From assembly GCF_000948985.2 (NCBI RefSeq), contig NZ_CP059733.1:1302001-1366000 (forward strand): a stretch of 64,000 bases of DNA, in the 5' to 3' direction. The position numbers and the translations under genes are program-made. This document shows, one piece after another, positions 1 through 9,551 of this stretch (within the stretch, counting starts at the first letter, position 1; each line of letters begins with the position of its first letter). The DNA comes from Thalassomonas viridans (GTDB taxonomy: Bacteria > Pseudomonadota > Gammaproteobacteria > Enterobacterales > Alteromonadaceae). Under the pieces are notes generated by a model. That model saw only the letters and a program-made list of their open reading frames with translations. It searched no databases and was not told the origin of the DNA.

Positions 1-1797
1 ATAAGGTAAGGTATGCAGGAACTTCACCCCGGAGATCTGATCGGCAACTTCTACCACACCTAAGTTTTCATAGATGGGGAATTCAAATGCCGTGCCCCGG
101 TAGTTGGAGCCGCGGTTATCCAGCTGATAGACAATGTAACCCTGCTGCACCATATACTGGCTCATGGCGGCGCCCTGCCATTTGTTGGTTACCCTTTGCG
201 CATGCGGGCCGCCGTAGACATTGACGATAACCGGGTACTTTTTCCCCGGCACCATGTTTTTAGGTTTAAACAACTTGTAGTAAAGGGTAGCCTTACCGTC
301 ATCGGACTGCAGCGAGCCGAATTCCGGCATCACGATATCTTCATAATAAGGTTTAAGCGGATGGCTGTCGGTGATTTGGTTTTGCTCCAGCCAGGTAATG
401 TGTTCGCCGTTAACCTGGTGCAGGCTTACCTGCTGCGGCGTCTGGATATTGGAGAACTTGTCGATATAGGTGCGGTTGTCCCGCGAAAAAGTGATGCTGT
501 GGAAACCGTTGCGTTTGGTTACCCGTACCACATGCTCGGGGGCTTTGCCGTCCAGCGGCACTTTATATAAATGTCTTTCCAGCGGGGTATCGGCGCGGCC
601 GGTAAAATAAACCCAGCCATTTTCTTCATCGACGCTTTTCAGGGAGTCCACCACCCACTCGCCTTTGCTGAGTTGGGTGATGAGTTTGCCTTTGATATCG
701 AAATGGTAGAGGTGTTTAAAGCCGTCGCGCTCCGAGGCCCAGATAAAAGACTTGGAATCTTTTAAAAACTTGAGATCGTGATGCAGGTTGATCCAGTGAT
801 CTGAGTTTTCCGTCAGCAAGGTTTTCTGCTTGCGGCTTTTCAGGTTATAAAGGTTAAGCTTGAGGGTTTTCTGATCCCGGCTCTGCCACTGGTAAGACAG
901 GCTTTTGCTGTTGGGCAGCCATTTTACCCGCGGCAGGTAAATGTTTTGCTCTTTGCCGGTATCGATAAAGCGGATGTCCTGGTCTTCAAGATCTACCGTT
1001 GCCAGCTGGATCTTGACATTGTTGCTGCCGGTGGCGGGATATCTTTGTTCGATCAGCTTGATTTCTTCGGCGTAAATTTCATTGCGGATCACGGTTTGTA
1101 CCGGGGATTCGTCCACCCGTAAGAAAGCGATATGCTTTTCGTTCGGCGACCACCAGTAGCCGGTCATACGGTCCATTTCTTCCTGGGCGACAAATTCCGC
1201 CATGCCGTTTTTAATGGTGCCTTTGCCGTCTGTGGTCAGCTGGATTTCTTTCCCGCTTTTGATATTGATGGCGTAAATGTTCTGCTCGCGGATAAAAGAG
1301 ACGTATTTTCCTTTGGGAGAAAATTTGACGTCGGTTTCAAATTCCGGGGTTTTGGTCAGGCGCTTCGAGGTTTTGCTGGCCAGATCGTAATAATAGATAT
1401 CGCCGTTGAGGGGAAACAGCAGGGCGGTGCCGTCTTTTGAGAATTTATATTCCATGATGCCCTGGCCGTAGATGCGCTGGCGCTCACGGCGGGCTTTTTC
1501 TTCATCGGAAAGGACTTCTTTGCCGCTGAACAATTCCTGGGAGTCAACCAGCAATTTGTTTTCTTTGCTGGCCAGGTTATATTCCCACAGGTCATAACGG
1601 TTTAAATCTTCGGTTTTACCCTGCAGGTAGGTGACCCGGCTGCCGTCGGGAGAAAAAGTCAAGGACTTGGGACTGGGGCCGTTTAATGACGGGGAGCTGT
1701 AGATCCTTTCTATGGTTAACTGCTCTGCCTGGCTAGCTGAGATACCGGCGAGCGATAAAGCCGACGCGATTAAAGCCGTTTTTAGTATATTTTTCAT
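1..1797 (-). CDS. S9 family dipeptidyl peptidase IV-type serine peptidase (3' part outside window)
   Basis: This is the first 599 codons of a secreted prolyl dipeptidase; translation runs off the left edge still open. An N-terminal signal peptide (MKNILKTALIASALSLAGIS) is followed by a DPP-IV beta-propeller with WSPNEKHIAF-type blades. The motif EEMDRMTGYWWSPN contains the paired Glu that grip the substrate N-terminus in DPP-IV enzymes. The start of the alpha/beta hydrolase domain is visible (VNVYGGPHAQ, DNRGSNYRG, EVADQISG). The catalytic Ser motif (GWSYGG in the family) should lie just beyond position 1 and cannot be checked. The ATG at 1795-1797 is the only start that keeps the signal peptide. 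The likely role is periplasmic removal of X-Pro dipeptides. Confidence 0.9.
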   Translation of the reverse strand, partial: MKNILKTALIASALSLAGISASQAEQLTIERIYSSPSLNGPSPKSLTFSPDGSRVTYLQGKTEDLNRYDLWEYNLASKENKLLVDSQELFSGKEVLSDEEKARRERQRIYGQGIMEYKFSKDGTALLFPLNGDIYYYDLASKTSKRLTKTPEFETDVKFSPKGKYVSFIREQNIYAINIKSGKEIQLTTDGKGTIKNGMAEFVAQEEMDRMTGYWWSPNEKHIAFLRVDESPVQTVIRNEIYAEEIKLIEQRYPATGSNNVKIQLATVDLEDQDIRFIDTGKEQNIYLPRVKWLPNSKSLSYQWQSRDQKTLKLNLYNLKSRKQKTLLTENSDHWINLHHDLKFLKDSKSFIWASERDGFKHLYHFDIKGKLITQLSKGEWVVDSLKSVDEENGWVYFTGRADTPLERHLYKVPLDGKAPEHVVRVTKRNGFHSITFSRDNRTYIDKFSNIQTPQQVSLHQVNGEHITWLEQNQITDSHPLKPYYEDIVMPEFGSLQSDDGKATLYYKLFKPKNMVPGKKYPVIVNVYGGPHAQRVTNKWQGAAMSQYMVQQGYIVYQLDNRGSNYRGTAFEFPIYENLGVVEVADQISGVKFLHTLPY

Positions 1798-2305
1798 GTG
1801 TAAACCGTAATTGGGGTTCTGTTTTGCCTGCGCTTTACCTGTATCCGGAACAGGCCGGGCAAAAATTATTTTTAAATTCATTAAATAGTAACAAAAACTG
1901 CCGCCAATAGCAGTGACCATCAAGGTAAATTTGTTGCAAGATATAACTTTTAACGCCTGGCTCCTGATCTGTGTCATGCAAAAGTGAATTTGTCAGCCGA
2001 GCTGAAGCGTCAATAACTTGAACTTTCTCCCGCTCACTTCGTGAAAGTCTGCCGGCGGAAGAAAATGCCTTTACGGTAGCGGTATTCTTATCTTTATTTC
2101 CCTTCACCCCGGAGAATTAAAGGACTCTGGCCGCATTGGCACTAAAGGCTGTATCATTAAATGGCTTTTGCTATTATTTACCTAAAAGGGGCGTGAAAAT
2201 TGCTAGATTTTATTTTGCTTGCTTTTTAATGAATCAAATTATAATTAGCTTATGGTGTTAAAAAGACGTAAGCATTTGTTCCATTGTGATGATATATAAG
2301 CGTAA
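1798..2305. other. Intergenic region between divergent peptidase and PilZ genes
   Basis: This is about 500 bases of AT-rich sequence between two divergent genes. A 90-codon minus-strand frame (1835-2107) has no recognisable family, no good ribosome-binding site and skewed composition, so I do not call it. A possible promoter for the PilZ gene lies at the right end and is listed separately. Confidence 0.6.
2215..2245 (+). promoter_or_regulatory. Possible sigma-70 promoter of the PilZ gene
   Basis: A perfect TATAAT sits at 2240-2245, about 60 bases before the ATG at 2306. A TTGCTT lies at 2215-2220. The 19-base spacer is longer than the optimum, so only the -10 element is convincing. Confidence 0.35.
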
Positions 2306-4771
2306 ATGACAAAAGATTTTTCTCAGTACCAAAATATAATTGACCAGTTTCGCGGCCGGGTGGCTAATGCCGGCTTTGAGGCAGAATTTAATGCTGCCAC
2401 CGAACACCTTGCGAAAACAGAAAAATTCCTGCTTAAAATGGAACTGAAACGCCTGGCGACTCCCTGTACCCGGCTGATTGATTTACGCGGCCATGTAGAC
2501 GGCGACTGCCGTCCCTATGAGCATGACGGCAGCGTCCATTTCTTGGATCCCATCGCCATTAAAGTTTTTGAAGAAAACATCGGATTTTACGGCGCTTATA
2601 CCCTGGCTGTGTATGAAGCGGTTAATAACACCGAAAACAACTTTAGGGTGATCTACCAGAAAGAAAAGGCCCAGCTGCAGCTGGCTAAGAGCCAGGGAGA
2701 CAGTAAGGTTCTGGAAAAAAACCAGTATCCGGCAACTTTATATCGTTTAGGGGAATACCATAACCGGCGCGAAGAAAGGATGAATTTTGCGGTGCCTTTG
2801 CTGGTTACCCTGAATGAAGATAAGGTGGTGGAATCCACCAGTTCGGATATCAGTGTCCATGGCTGTAAATTCCGTTTGCCGGCGGTACATGAGCTGGAAC
2901 CCGGGCAGGTGGTGGCCATACGTTTTGTCGGCCTGGAGCAGGAGTTTCAGTTTGGCTTTGAAAACAGTTTTAATTATGAAGTGCTGCAGGTACAGGAAGA
3001 AAATAACCAGTTGCTGGTGTCCGTACAAAGGACGGATATTCCCGAAGATGACAGCTTTATCAAGTTTCTGCGCGGCTTTATCCAGGGCAATAAAAGGCGT
3101 TATAAAATTAACCTGGACAATACTATCAGCGCCCTCCAGGTACGGACCATGGAGCAGTTTGTTTTACCTAAATCCAATGAACTGCCGGTTTTTGTCGAAG
3201 AAGTGCAGGGACAGCTGCTGCCGCGTTATGTGCTGACTTCCCCCAACAATCGGCCCTGTTACCAGTACTGGCAGGATGAAAAACATCAGGTGACCCTGCA
3301 TTGCCTGATCAACAAGGACAGGATCGAGCGTTTGCAGAAAAAACGTCTGCTGGAAAACTCTTTACTGGTTTACAGCTTTATTCATTACAACCAGGGGAAA
3401 TCCTATTTTTACAGCGCCGACGAAGAGCAGCTTAAAGACGACAAAGACTTTATGAAGCGCTTTTTAGGTTTTGCTGCGGCAAGGGACTCTTTTGCCATCA
3501 CGGAATTAAGCTTTTTTGAGGTGGATGCCTCCCGGGCCTATTCGCCTTTTACTTTGTCAGACTCCCTGAGCAAAAAGGATGAATATTTAAACCTGCCGCC
3601 TTCACAGGAGGTGTTTGGCATTTTGGCTAAACTGCCCTATATAGTGGTGGCAAATAATATAACCGACGAACGCCTGATGGAAGATTACCGTTTGATTTCC
3701 TATGAAGGCATAGATATCAACCAATTGAAGAACTTTGGCCACAAGCGCTTGAGCAAATCTTATCCGGTGGACGAGCTGGGGATCAATTACCGTAACCAGC
3801 GCCAGGAGCCGAGGTTTTTTTATAAAACTCCTGTGGTGATCGAAAGCGACGGGGTGAGCTGGCAGGGGGTCTCCCGTGACTTTTCGGTATCAGGCTTAAT
3901 GGTTGTACTGGACAAACCCGCGGTATTGAAAAAAGGCGATGTTGTTCATTTAAGTTTCCCGAAACTGCAGAAAATCACCTCTTCTTTTGACCTTAAGTCC
4001 CTGCCTTATGAAGCCGTGAGTATCAATAAGAAAGATATGGTCATCCATTTGCGGGTTTATGTCGAGCAGCATCAGCATATCGGCCGCAGCTTCTTTAAGT
4101 TGCTGATCGAAAAAAACCGCGACAAATTAACGGCAGATGAATATGCCATGATAGTGCCGGGGTTAAGCAAGGCCCTGCGTAATGTTTACAGCCACAGCCT
4201 GAGTATTTCTTCTTTGGTGGTACAAACCAGCGGCAGCCGCTATAAGATAGAAGCGATCGCCTGTAGCAGCGAAAACAACGAGTTATTGTCTTTAATGCGC
4301 CGCTTAAGCGATCGTCAGCAATATTATAATTTGTATCCGCTGCTCAGTAACCTGCAGGCTGCCAACATCATGAACACCAGTTTGAAAAAAATGCAAACCG
4401 ATGATGAGCCTGTTACTGAAATCTTATATGTTGCCTTTGACCATGATGTCGAGATGATTGAAAAGGCAGTGACGACCAAGCTTGCCAGCGAATTAAAATC
4501 CCCCGAAGCCAGAAAAGCATTTATCCGCGATGCGTTAAAAGGCGGCAGCTTTTACTGTATCCAGGTGAAGCTGTCCCGGGCCGGTGCGCCGGATATGGAT
4601 TATTTAAACCCCGAACTTAGCTATATCGGCTCTTATGCCATCCACAGGGGCAAACAAATCGAGCAGGAAATCTGGAGCGTTGCCGGAGTGATACAGCTTT
4701 TGGATATTACCCATGAGGCGATGATCCGTTATAACTTTGTTCCGACCGAGACCCGGCAGCTGCACCACTAA
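2306..4771 (+). CDS. Large double PilZ-domain protein (c-di-GMP effector candidate)
   Basis: This 821-residue cytoplasmic protein has no membrane segment. Two PilZ-like modules can be read. The first, at about residues 154-235, starts RREERMNF and continues with SDISVHGCKF. The second, at about 499-585, has RQEPRFFY then RDFSVSGLMV. Both fit the PilZ c-di-GMP signature RxxxR followed by D/NxSxxG. The rest (N-terminal 150, middle 260 and C-terminal 230 residues) belongs to no family I recognise. It is convergent with serB, an arrangement I believe recurs in related marine gammaproteobacteria. The likely role is sensing c-di-GMP; the output is unknown. The ATG is preceded by a weak ribosome-binding site. 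Confidence 0.75.
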   Translation: MTKDFSQYQNIIDQFRGRVANAGFEAEFNAATEHLAKTEKFLLKMELKRLATPCTRLIDLRGHVDGDCRPYEHDGSVHFLDPIAIKVFEENIGFYGAYTLAVYEAVNNTENNFRVIYQKEKAQLQLAKSQGDSKVLEKNQYPATLYRLGEYHNRREERMNFAVPLLVTLNEDKVVESTSSDISVHGCKFRLPAVHELEPGQVVAIRFVGLEQEFQFGFENSFNYEVLQVQEENNQLLVSVQRTDIPEDDSFIKFLRGFIQGNKRRYKINLDNTISALQVRTMEQFVLPKSNELPVFVEEVQGQLLPRYVLTSPNNRPCYQYWQDEKHQVTLHCLINKDRIERLQKKRLLENSLLVYSFIHYNQGKSYFYSADEEQLKDDKDFMKRFLGFAAARDSFAITELSFFEVDASRAYSPFTLSDSLSKKDEYLNLPPSQEVFGILAKLPYIVVANNITDERLMEDYRLISYEGIDINQLKNFGHKRLSKSYPVDELGINYRNQRQEPRFFYKTPVVIESDGVSWQGVSRDFSVSGLMVVLDKPAVLKKGDVVHLSFPKLQKITSSFDLKSLPYEAVSINKKDMVIHLRVYVEQHQHIGRSFFKLLIEKNRDKLTADEYAMIVPGLSKALRNVYSHSLSISSLVVQTSGSRYKIEAIACSSENNELLSLMRRLSDRQQYYNLYPLLSNLQAANIMNTSLKKMQTDDEPVTEILYVAFDHDVEMIEKAVTTKLASELKSPEARKAFIRDALKGGSFYCIQVKLSRAGAPDMDYLNPELSYIGSYAIHRGKQIEQEIWSVAGVIQLLDITHEAMIRYNFVPTETRQLHH

Positions 4772-4825
4772 GGCTTGACGGCAGCCGTTACCGGACCGGT
4801 TTCCCGGCCCGGCGTGAGCAATTGT

Positions 4826-5899
4826 TTAAGCCAGCCAGTGTAATAGGCAGTCCAGCCCGCTGTGGTTGATGCTGGCGTCCGCCTGCTCCAATACCAGGGG
4901 TTTGGCTTTATATGCCACTCCCAGGGCAGCGCTGCCCATCATCAACAAATCGTTGGCGCCATCTCCCATGGCCACGGTTTGGCTGTGGCTGAGGGAAAAC
5001 TTTTGGCTCAGCAGATTAAGGGTTTCGGCTTTGACCTTGGCATCGACTATATCGCCGCTGACGTTACCGGTAAGTTTGCCGCCTGAGATCTCCAGCTCGT
5101 TGGCAAAGGCGCCGTCGAGCGCCAGCAGCCGGCACAGGTGATCGGAAAAATAGGTAAAGCCGCCGGAGGCGATGGCGATGCGCCAGCCGTGCTGTTTCAG
5201 ACCGGCAACCAGGGTCTCTAAGCCCGGCATTAACGGAATGTCCCGGGCAACCTGCGCGAGAATGCTTTCCGGCGCATCTTTTAGCCGGGCCACCCTTTGT
5301 ACCAGGCTTTGGGCAAAGTCGAGTTTTCCCTGCATCGCCAGTTCAGTAACCTCAGCCACCTGTTGGCCGACACCGGCCAGGGCGGCAATTTCGTCGATAC
5401 ATTCAATTTCTATGGTGGTGGAGTCCATGTCCATGACCAATAATCCCGGCTCGTTTAAACTGGGGGCGTCTTTGAGCAGTGCGGCTTCAAGCTGGTGTGT
5501 TAACGAAAATTGTGCCAGCAACTGCCGGGAAGTTTGCAGGTTTTCACATCTTACCGAAAAGCGGTAGCTGGAGAGCTTGTTACGTAAATTGATTCGGGTC
5601 AGGGCGTTAATATCAAGCCGGCAGCTATCGGCTAACCGGTAAAGCTGGTCGACAGTGGTTTGACCGAACACCACCAGCTCAAGTGTATCCTGACTGGCGG
5701 TAGTGGTTTGCTGCTGAGTCTCTTCGGTTTTTCCCCGGGCGATATCGGCGGCACAAACGGCGGCTTCCACTTTGAGATCTGTATCGGTGAGCTGGAAAAA
5801 ACAGAGGTTGCCGGTTATGGTCGCCGACGGCGGGATACACAGTTCCAGCGCCAGGTGATTGATACTTTCTAATGGTATTGAATATGTGGCAATTGACAC
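4826..5899 (-). CDS. serB: Phosphoserine phosphatase
   Basis: SerB performs the last step of serine synthesis, hydrolysing L-phosphoserine. The C-terminal HAD domain shows motif I DMDSTTIEIE, motif II with ASGGF and motif III/IV GDGANDLLMM. The N-terminal 130 residues are the regulatory region found in proteobacterial SerB, carrying a Gln/Thr-rich insert (ETQQQTTTAS). The longest frame begins at a TTG (5932) without a ribosome-binding site. The GTG at 5897-5899 is preceded by AGGGG at proper distance and gives 357 residues, so I prefer it. It is divergent from the smp homologue, as in E. coli. Confidence 0.92.
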   Translation of the reverse strand: MSIATYSIPLESINHLALELCIPPSATITGNLCFFQLTDTDLKVEAAVCAADIARGKTEETQQQTTTASQDTLELVVFGQTTVDQLYRLADSCRLDINALTRINLRNKLSSYRFSVRCENLQTSRQLLAQFSLTHQLEAALLKDAPSLNEPGLLVMDMDSTTIEIECIDEIAALAGVGQQVAEVTELAMQGKLDFAQSLVQRVARLKDAPESILAQVARDIPLMPGLETLVAGLKQHGWRIAIASGGFTYFSDHLCRLLALDGAFANELEISGGKLTGNVSGDIVDAKVKAETLNLLSQKFSLSHSQTVAMGDGANDLLMMGSAALGVAYKAKPLVLEQADASINHSGLDCLLHWLA

Positions 5900-6012
5900 T
5901 ATAAGCCCCTGTTTAGCTAACAAATAATACAAATATGTTCACGCCGGCATTTAAAATGAAGGGAGAACCCTCTATAGTGTAAGCAAACGTTAACTTCACT
6001 ATCTTGTTTTTT

Positions 6013-6660
6013 ATGAAGCGATCCGAACAGCCTTTATACCCTAAAATTTCATCGATTTATAATAAAATTCTGCAATTAGCTATCGCGATAGTCTTTATTA
6101 TTGTGTTGATGAATTTATGGCTGGCCCTTGGCAATCGTGGACAGGTCACTGTCGAGCAGCATTTTGAGCAGTTAGGGGATGTTTATCTGGAGCAGGTGGC
6201 TGTGGCCGTGCTGACATTATTAGAAGAAAATCAGCAGGAAAAGGGCAAGGCGCAAGAAAATAACCGGAAAGAGCTGCGGGCCTATATCGAGCAGCTGGGG
6301 CAAATACCTATGGTGAAGGACGTGTCTTTGTACGATGCCCAGGGACGTTTGCTGGCGCAATCGAGCGGGGCGGAAACCGTTAAGGGGCTGTTTGGTTTAA
6401 CCCCGGCAAGCAGCGACCGCAGCCGCCAATATGTGCCTTTTGTGCAGGAACTGCGCAATGATAAGCTATGGGGCTATTTACGCCTTTCCATCGAAAAGTC
6501 TGTGCTTACTGCCGGTCTAGATGCCACTAACTATGACAGCCAACGCCTTTTGGGCATCATGTTGTTGATGGCGGGAATGACAGGTTTCTTATTAACCCGT
6601 GGCTTTAGCCGTTTCAGCCGCCAGGGCTACCGGCTGGCAAAGGTAAATAACCGCAGTTAA
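6013..6660 (+). CDS. smp: Smp/YtjB (AhpA-like) inner-membrane protein
   Basis: This is a small membrane protein of about 215 residues. An N-terminal transmembrane helix (around LAIAIVFIIVLMNLWLAL) is followed by a periplasmic region. A second helix near the C-terminus (LLGIMLLMAGMTGFLL) precedes a basic cytoplasmic tail. This matches the E. coli Smp/YtjB layout, and the gene sits divergent from serB as it does there. The role is unknown; the fold resembles a truncated sensor module. The frame opens at a TTG at 6004 but the ATG at 6013 is the more likely start. Confidence 0.75.
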   Translation: MKRSEQPLYPKISSIYNKILQLAIAIVFIIVLMNLWLALGNRGQVTVEQHFEQLGDVYLEQVAVAVLTLLEENQQEKGKAQENNRKELRAYIEQLGQIPMVKDVSLYDAQGRLLAQSSGAETVKGLFGLTPASSDRSRQYVPFVQELRNDKLWGYLRLSIEKSVLTAGLDATNYDSQRLLGIMLLMAGMTGFLLTRGFSRFSRQGYRLAKVNNRS

Positions 6661-6679
6661 CCCCGGGGTTCCCGGTGCT

Positions 6680-7483
6680 TTAGTCCGGCAGCCGGAATAC
6701 CTCATTAATATTTTTTTCTATCTGCCTGGCGATAACCTCTGCCGGCTCCTGCCGTATGCGGGTTAAACATTCAAAGACATTGATTAACCTTAAAGGGCTG
6801 TTGCTTTGTCCCTGAAAGCCGGATAACGGCATCGAAGGGGCGTCGGTTTCCAGCACCAGCGCCGATAGTGGCAGGCGTTTAACCGTGTTGATGGTTTTTA
6901 CCGCCCTGTCATAGGTGATAGTGCCGCCTATCCCCAATTTAAAGCCGAGATCCAGATAGGTTTTTGCCTCCTGGTAGCTGCCGGAGAAGGCATGGATGAT
7001 GCCGCCATACGGGGATTTGTGCTGTTTCAGCAAAGGGATGATTTTATGGTGCGATTTTCTGTGGTGCACAATCACGGGCAGTTGCCACTCCCCGGCCAGC
7101 TGCAGCTGGTATTCGAAAAAGGCGATTTGCTTGCTAAGGTTGTCTTCTTTTTCGGCGATCACCCCGTCTATGCCGGTTTCCCCGATAGCGACGAGTTTGT
7201 TGCTATGTTGCCGGGTGAAAGCGGTGAGTTGCTCAAGGTGTTGTTGGCTTAATTCGGATAAAAACCAGGGGTGGATCCCCAGGCAGGGAAGCAAGCGGGG
7301 CCTCTGTGCCTGCCCGCTGTTGTTTTGTGCGCACAGCCCGAGAACCTTAAGCCAGTTGTCCGGCTCTGTGGCCGGTACTATGATGCGCTGAATGCCCGAG
7401 GCGGCGCAGTTAATCAATAGTTCCGTTAAGCTGGCGGAAAACTCATCAAAATCCAGGTGGCAATGGCTGTCGGTAAATCTCAT
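6680..7483 (-). CDS. TatD family metal-dependent hydrolase (YjjV-like)
   Basis: This 267-residue amidohydrolase-fold protein begins MRFTDSHCHLDFDEF, carrying the HxH metal site of TatD nucleases. GETGID, VIVHHRKSH, IHAFSGS and the late ETDAP supply the remaining metal and catalytic residues. TatD proteins are Mg-dependent 3'-5' DNases or RNA-processing nucleases; YjjV is the closest E. coli paralogue by position near serB/smp (inference). It is convergent with smp, only 19 bases apart. Confidence 0.88.
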   Translation of the reverse strand: MRFTDSHCHLDFDEFSASLTELLINCAASGIQRIIVPATEPDNWLKVLGLCAQNNSGQAQRPRLLPCLGIHPWFLSELSQQHLEQLTAFTRQHSNKLVAIGETGIDGVIAEKEDNLSKQIAFFEYQLQLAGEWQLPVIVHHRKSHHKIIPLLKQHKSPYGGIIHAFSGSYQEAKTYLDLGFKLGIGGTITYDRAVKTINTVKRLPLSALVLETDAPSMPLSGFQGQSNSPLRLINVFECLTRIRQEPAEVIARQIEKNINEVFRLPD

Positions 7484-7608
7484 GTCTAAATGTTTTTGTT
7501 GGCACGGGGACTTGCTGCCAGTGTATGTTTTTTTTTCAACCGGGGCGAGTTAAAGTGCGGTTTTGGCCGGGGGGAAAGATAAAGGCGGTTTGCTTATGGC
7601 GGCGAATG

Positions 7609-7632
7609 AAAAAAGCCAGCAAAAGTGCTGGC
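7609..7632 (-). terminator. Rho-independent terminator of argS
   Basis: Read on the minus strand, GCCAGC / loop / GCTGGC is followed directly by six T. It lies about 75 bases past the argS stop. Confidence 0.85.
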
Positions 7633-7650
7633 TCTGTATTTCTGTACCCG

Positions 7651-7674
7651 CCAGGGGCTGCGGGCAGCCCCTGG
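7651..7674. repeat. Perfect GC-rich 10-bp hairpin upstream of the argS terminator
   Basis: CCAGGGGCTG and CAGCCCCTGG are exact inverted copies separated by CGGG. No T run follows on either strand, so it is not itself a canonical terminator. It may protect the argS transcript 3' end or help the terminator next to it. Confidence 0.6.
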
Positions 7675-7706
7675 AAGATGAGGTCAACGGCAGATACGGC
7701 CTGGAA

Positions 7707-9446
7707 TTACATCCGCTCCATGACCTCTATGCCTAAGATATCCAGACCTTGTTTTAAGGTGGCGGAAATTTGTTTGCATAAGGCCAGGCGGGATTGCTTA
7801 ACCTCATCGGCAATGCCCTCTTTTAAGATAGGGCAGGCTTCATAGAAGCTCATATACAAACTGGCCAGCTCGTACAGGTAGTTACATAACAGGTTCGGGG
7901 TGCCCTCGGCGATAACCGCATCCAGGACATCTTCAAGCTGCAACAGTTTCAGCGCCAGTGCCTTTTCCTGCGGCTCGGCTATGGTGATCTCGCTGCTCAG
8001 GCTGTCGCTGTCGATACCGGCTTTAGTGAAAATGCTCTGGATACGGGCATAACCGTATTGCAGGTAAGGAGCGGTGGCGCCTTCAAAGCTGAGCATGGTT
8101 TTCCAGTTAAAGACATAATCACTGGTGCGGTTTTTCGACAGGTCGGCAAACTTGACCGCGCCTATACCGACTTTCTCGGCAATTTCTTTAAGCTGCTCGT
8201 CGCTGTAATCCGGGTTTTTCTCTTTGATCAGGTCACCGGCGCGGCTGACGGCTTCATGGAGTAATTCCGCCAGCTTAACCGTGCCGCCGGTACGGGTTTT
8301 AAACGGCTTGCCGTCATCCCCCATCATCATGCCAAACGGGCAGTGATGATATTCAACATGCTCCGGCAGGAAACCGGCCTTACGGGCGACGATTTCCACC
8401 TGCTTAAAGTGCAGCGCCTGACGGGCATCGGTGAAGATGATGATGCGGTCGGCATTTAGCTCGCCGCTGCGGTAGCGGCAGGCGGACAAATCTGTGGTGG
8501 CGTATAAATAGCCGCCGCCGGATTTTTGCACGATAAATACCGACGGCTCGCCGTCTTTATTGGCCATTTCGTCGATAAAGACCACCTTGGCCCCCTGATC
8601 TTCAACGGCCAGGCCCTTGGCTTCAAGTTCGCTGATGACATTGGCCAGATCATGGTTGTAGCTGCTCTCCCCCATGATATCGTCGCGGGTGAGGGTAACA
8701 TTTAACAGCTGGTAGATCTCCTCGCTGTGGGCGATAGAGATATCGATAAACTGCTGCCATAAGGCGGCGCACGCTTTATCGCCGCTTTGCAGTTTCACTA
8801 CATATTCGCGGGCACGGTCGGCAAAACCTTCTTCATCGTCAAAACGTACTTTGGCTTCGCGGTAGAAGTTCTCCAGATCCGACAGGGCGGTTTCCGCCAC
8901 TTCGTTGGCGGCTAATTTGTCGCTCAAATGGGCCAGCAGCATGCCGAATTGCGTGCCCCAGTCTCCCATATGGTTCTGGCGGATAACCTTGTCGCCGCGA
9001 AATTCCAGTGCCCGTACCACGGCATCGCCGATAATGGTAGAACGCAGATGGCCGACGTGCATTTCTTTGGCCAGGTTAGGGGCGGAATAGTCCACCACTA
9101 CCGTTTGCGGTTTTTCCCTTTGGCTGACGCCCAGCTTGGCGTCCTGGCCTGTTTTCGCCAGTTGGTCGGCAAGCCAGCTGTTGGCCAGCTTGATATTGAT
9201 AAAACCCGGGCCGGCTAATTCTATGTTGTCGGCAATGCCGGACAAGTCCAGCTGCTCCACCACTTTAGTGGCCAGCTCCCTGGGATTGGTTTTCAGCTTT
9301 TTCGCCGCGCCCATAACGCCGTTGGCCTGGTAGTCGCCAAACTCGGGACGGCTGGACAGGCTGACGGCAGGGTTAGTATCTTCGGGTAATCCGGCGGCGA
9401 TCATGGCCGCTTTTACTTTTTCACTTAAAAATTGACGGATATTCAT
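7707..9446 (-). CDS. argS: Arginyl-tRNA synthetase
   Basis: This class I synthetase charges tRNA-Arg. It has 579 residues, the normal length. The N-terminal Add1 domain is followed by [17 protein letters not shown], carrying the HVGH form of the class I signature. The catalytic core follows with [21 protein letters not shown] occupies the KMSKS-like position. The DALR anticodon-binding domain is at the end ([17 protein letters not shown]). The ATG at 9446 opens with [11 protein letters not shown], typical of the family. A terminator follows. Confidence 0.96.
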   Translation of the reverse strand: MNIRQFLSEKVKAAMIAAGLPEDTNPAVSLSSRPEFGDYQANGVMGAAKKLKTNPRELATKVVEQLDLSGIADNIELAGPGFINIKLANSWLADQLAKTGQDAKLGVSQREKPQTVVVDYSAPNLAKEMHVGHLRSTIIGDAVVRALEFRGDKVIRQNHMGDWGTQFGMLLAHLSDKLAANEVAETALSDLENFYREAKVRFDDEEGFADRAREYVVKLQSGDKACAALWQQFIDISIAHSEEIYQLLNVTLTRDDIMGESSYNHDLANVISELEAKGLAVEDQGAKVVFIDEMANKDGEPSVFIVQKSGGGYLYATTDLSACRYRSGELNADRIIIFTDARQALHFKQVEIVARKAGFLPEHVEYHHCPFGMMMGDDGKPFKTRTGGTVKLAELLHEAVSRAGDLIKEKNPDYSDEQLKEIAEKVGIGAVKFADLSKNRTSDYVFNWKTMLSFEGATAPYLQYGYARIQSIFTKAGIDSDSLSSEITIAEPQEKALALKLLQLEDVLDAVIAEGTPNLLCNYLYELASLYMSFYEACPILKEGIADEVKQSRLALCKQISATLKQGLDILGIEVMERM

Positions 9447-9551
9447 CTTGTTTGTCTCTTGCTGCCTGCCCGGCCTCTGTGCCTGCTCCCCCGTGTGTCG
9501 GGGCGGGGATTAAGGTCCGGGCAATAAATCTTGTTGTCTTAATGCCGGCGT

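Noticed and set aside
1835..2107. 90-codon minus-strand frame in the left intergenic region
   Set aside because: No recognisable motif, no good ribosome-binding site, and it lies where promoters of two divergent genes are expected.
9480..9515. CCCCG / CGGGG hairpin between prfC and argS as a terminator
   Set aside because: Short loop-stem with no T run on the minus strand; probably chance in a GC-rich gap.
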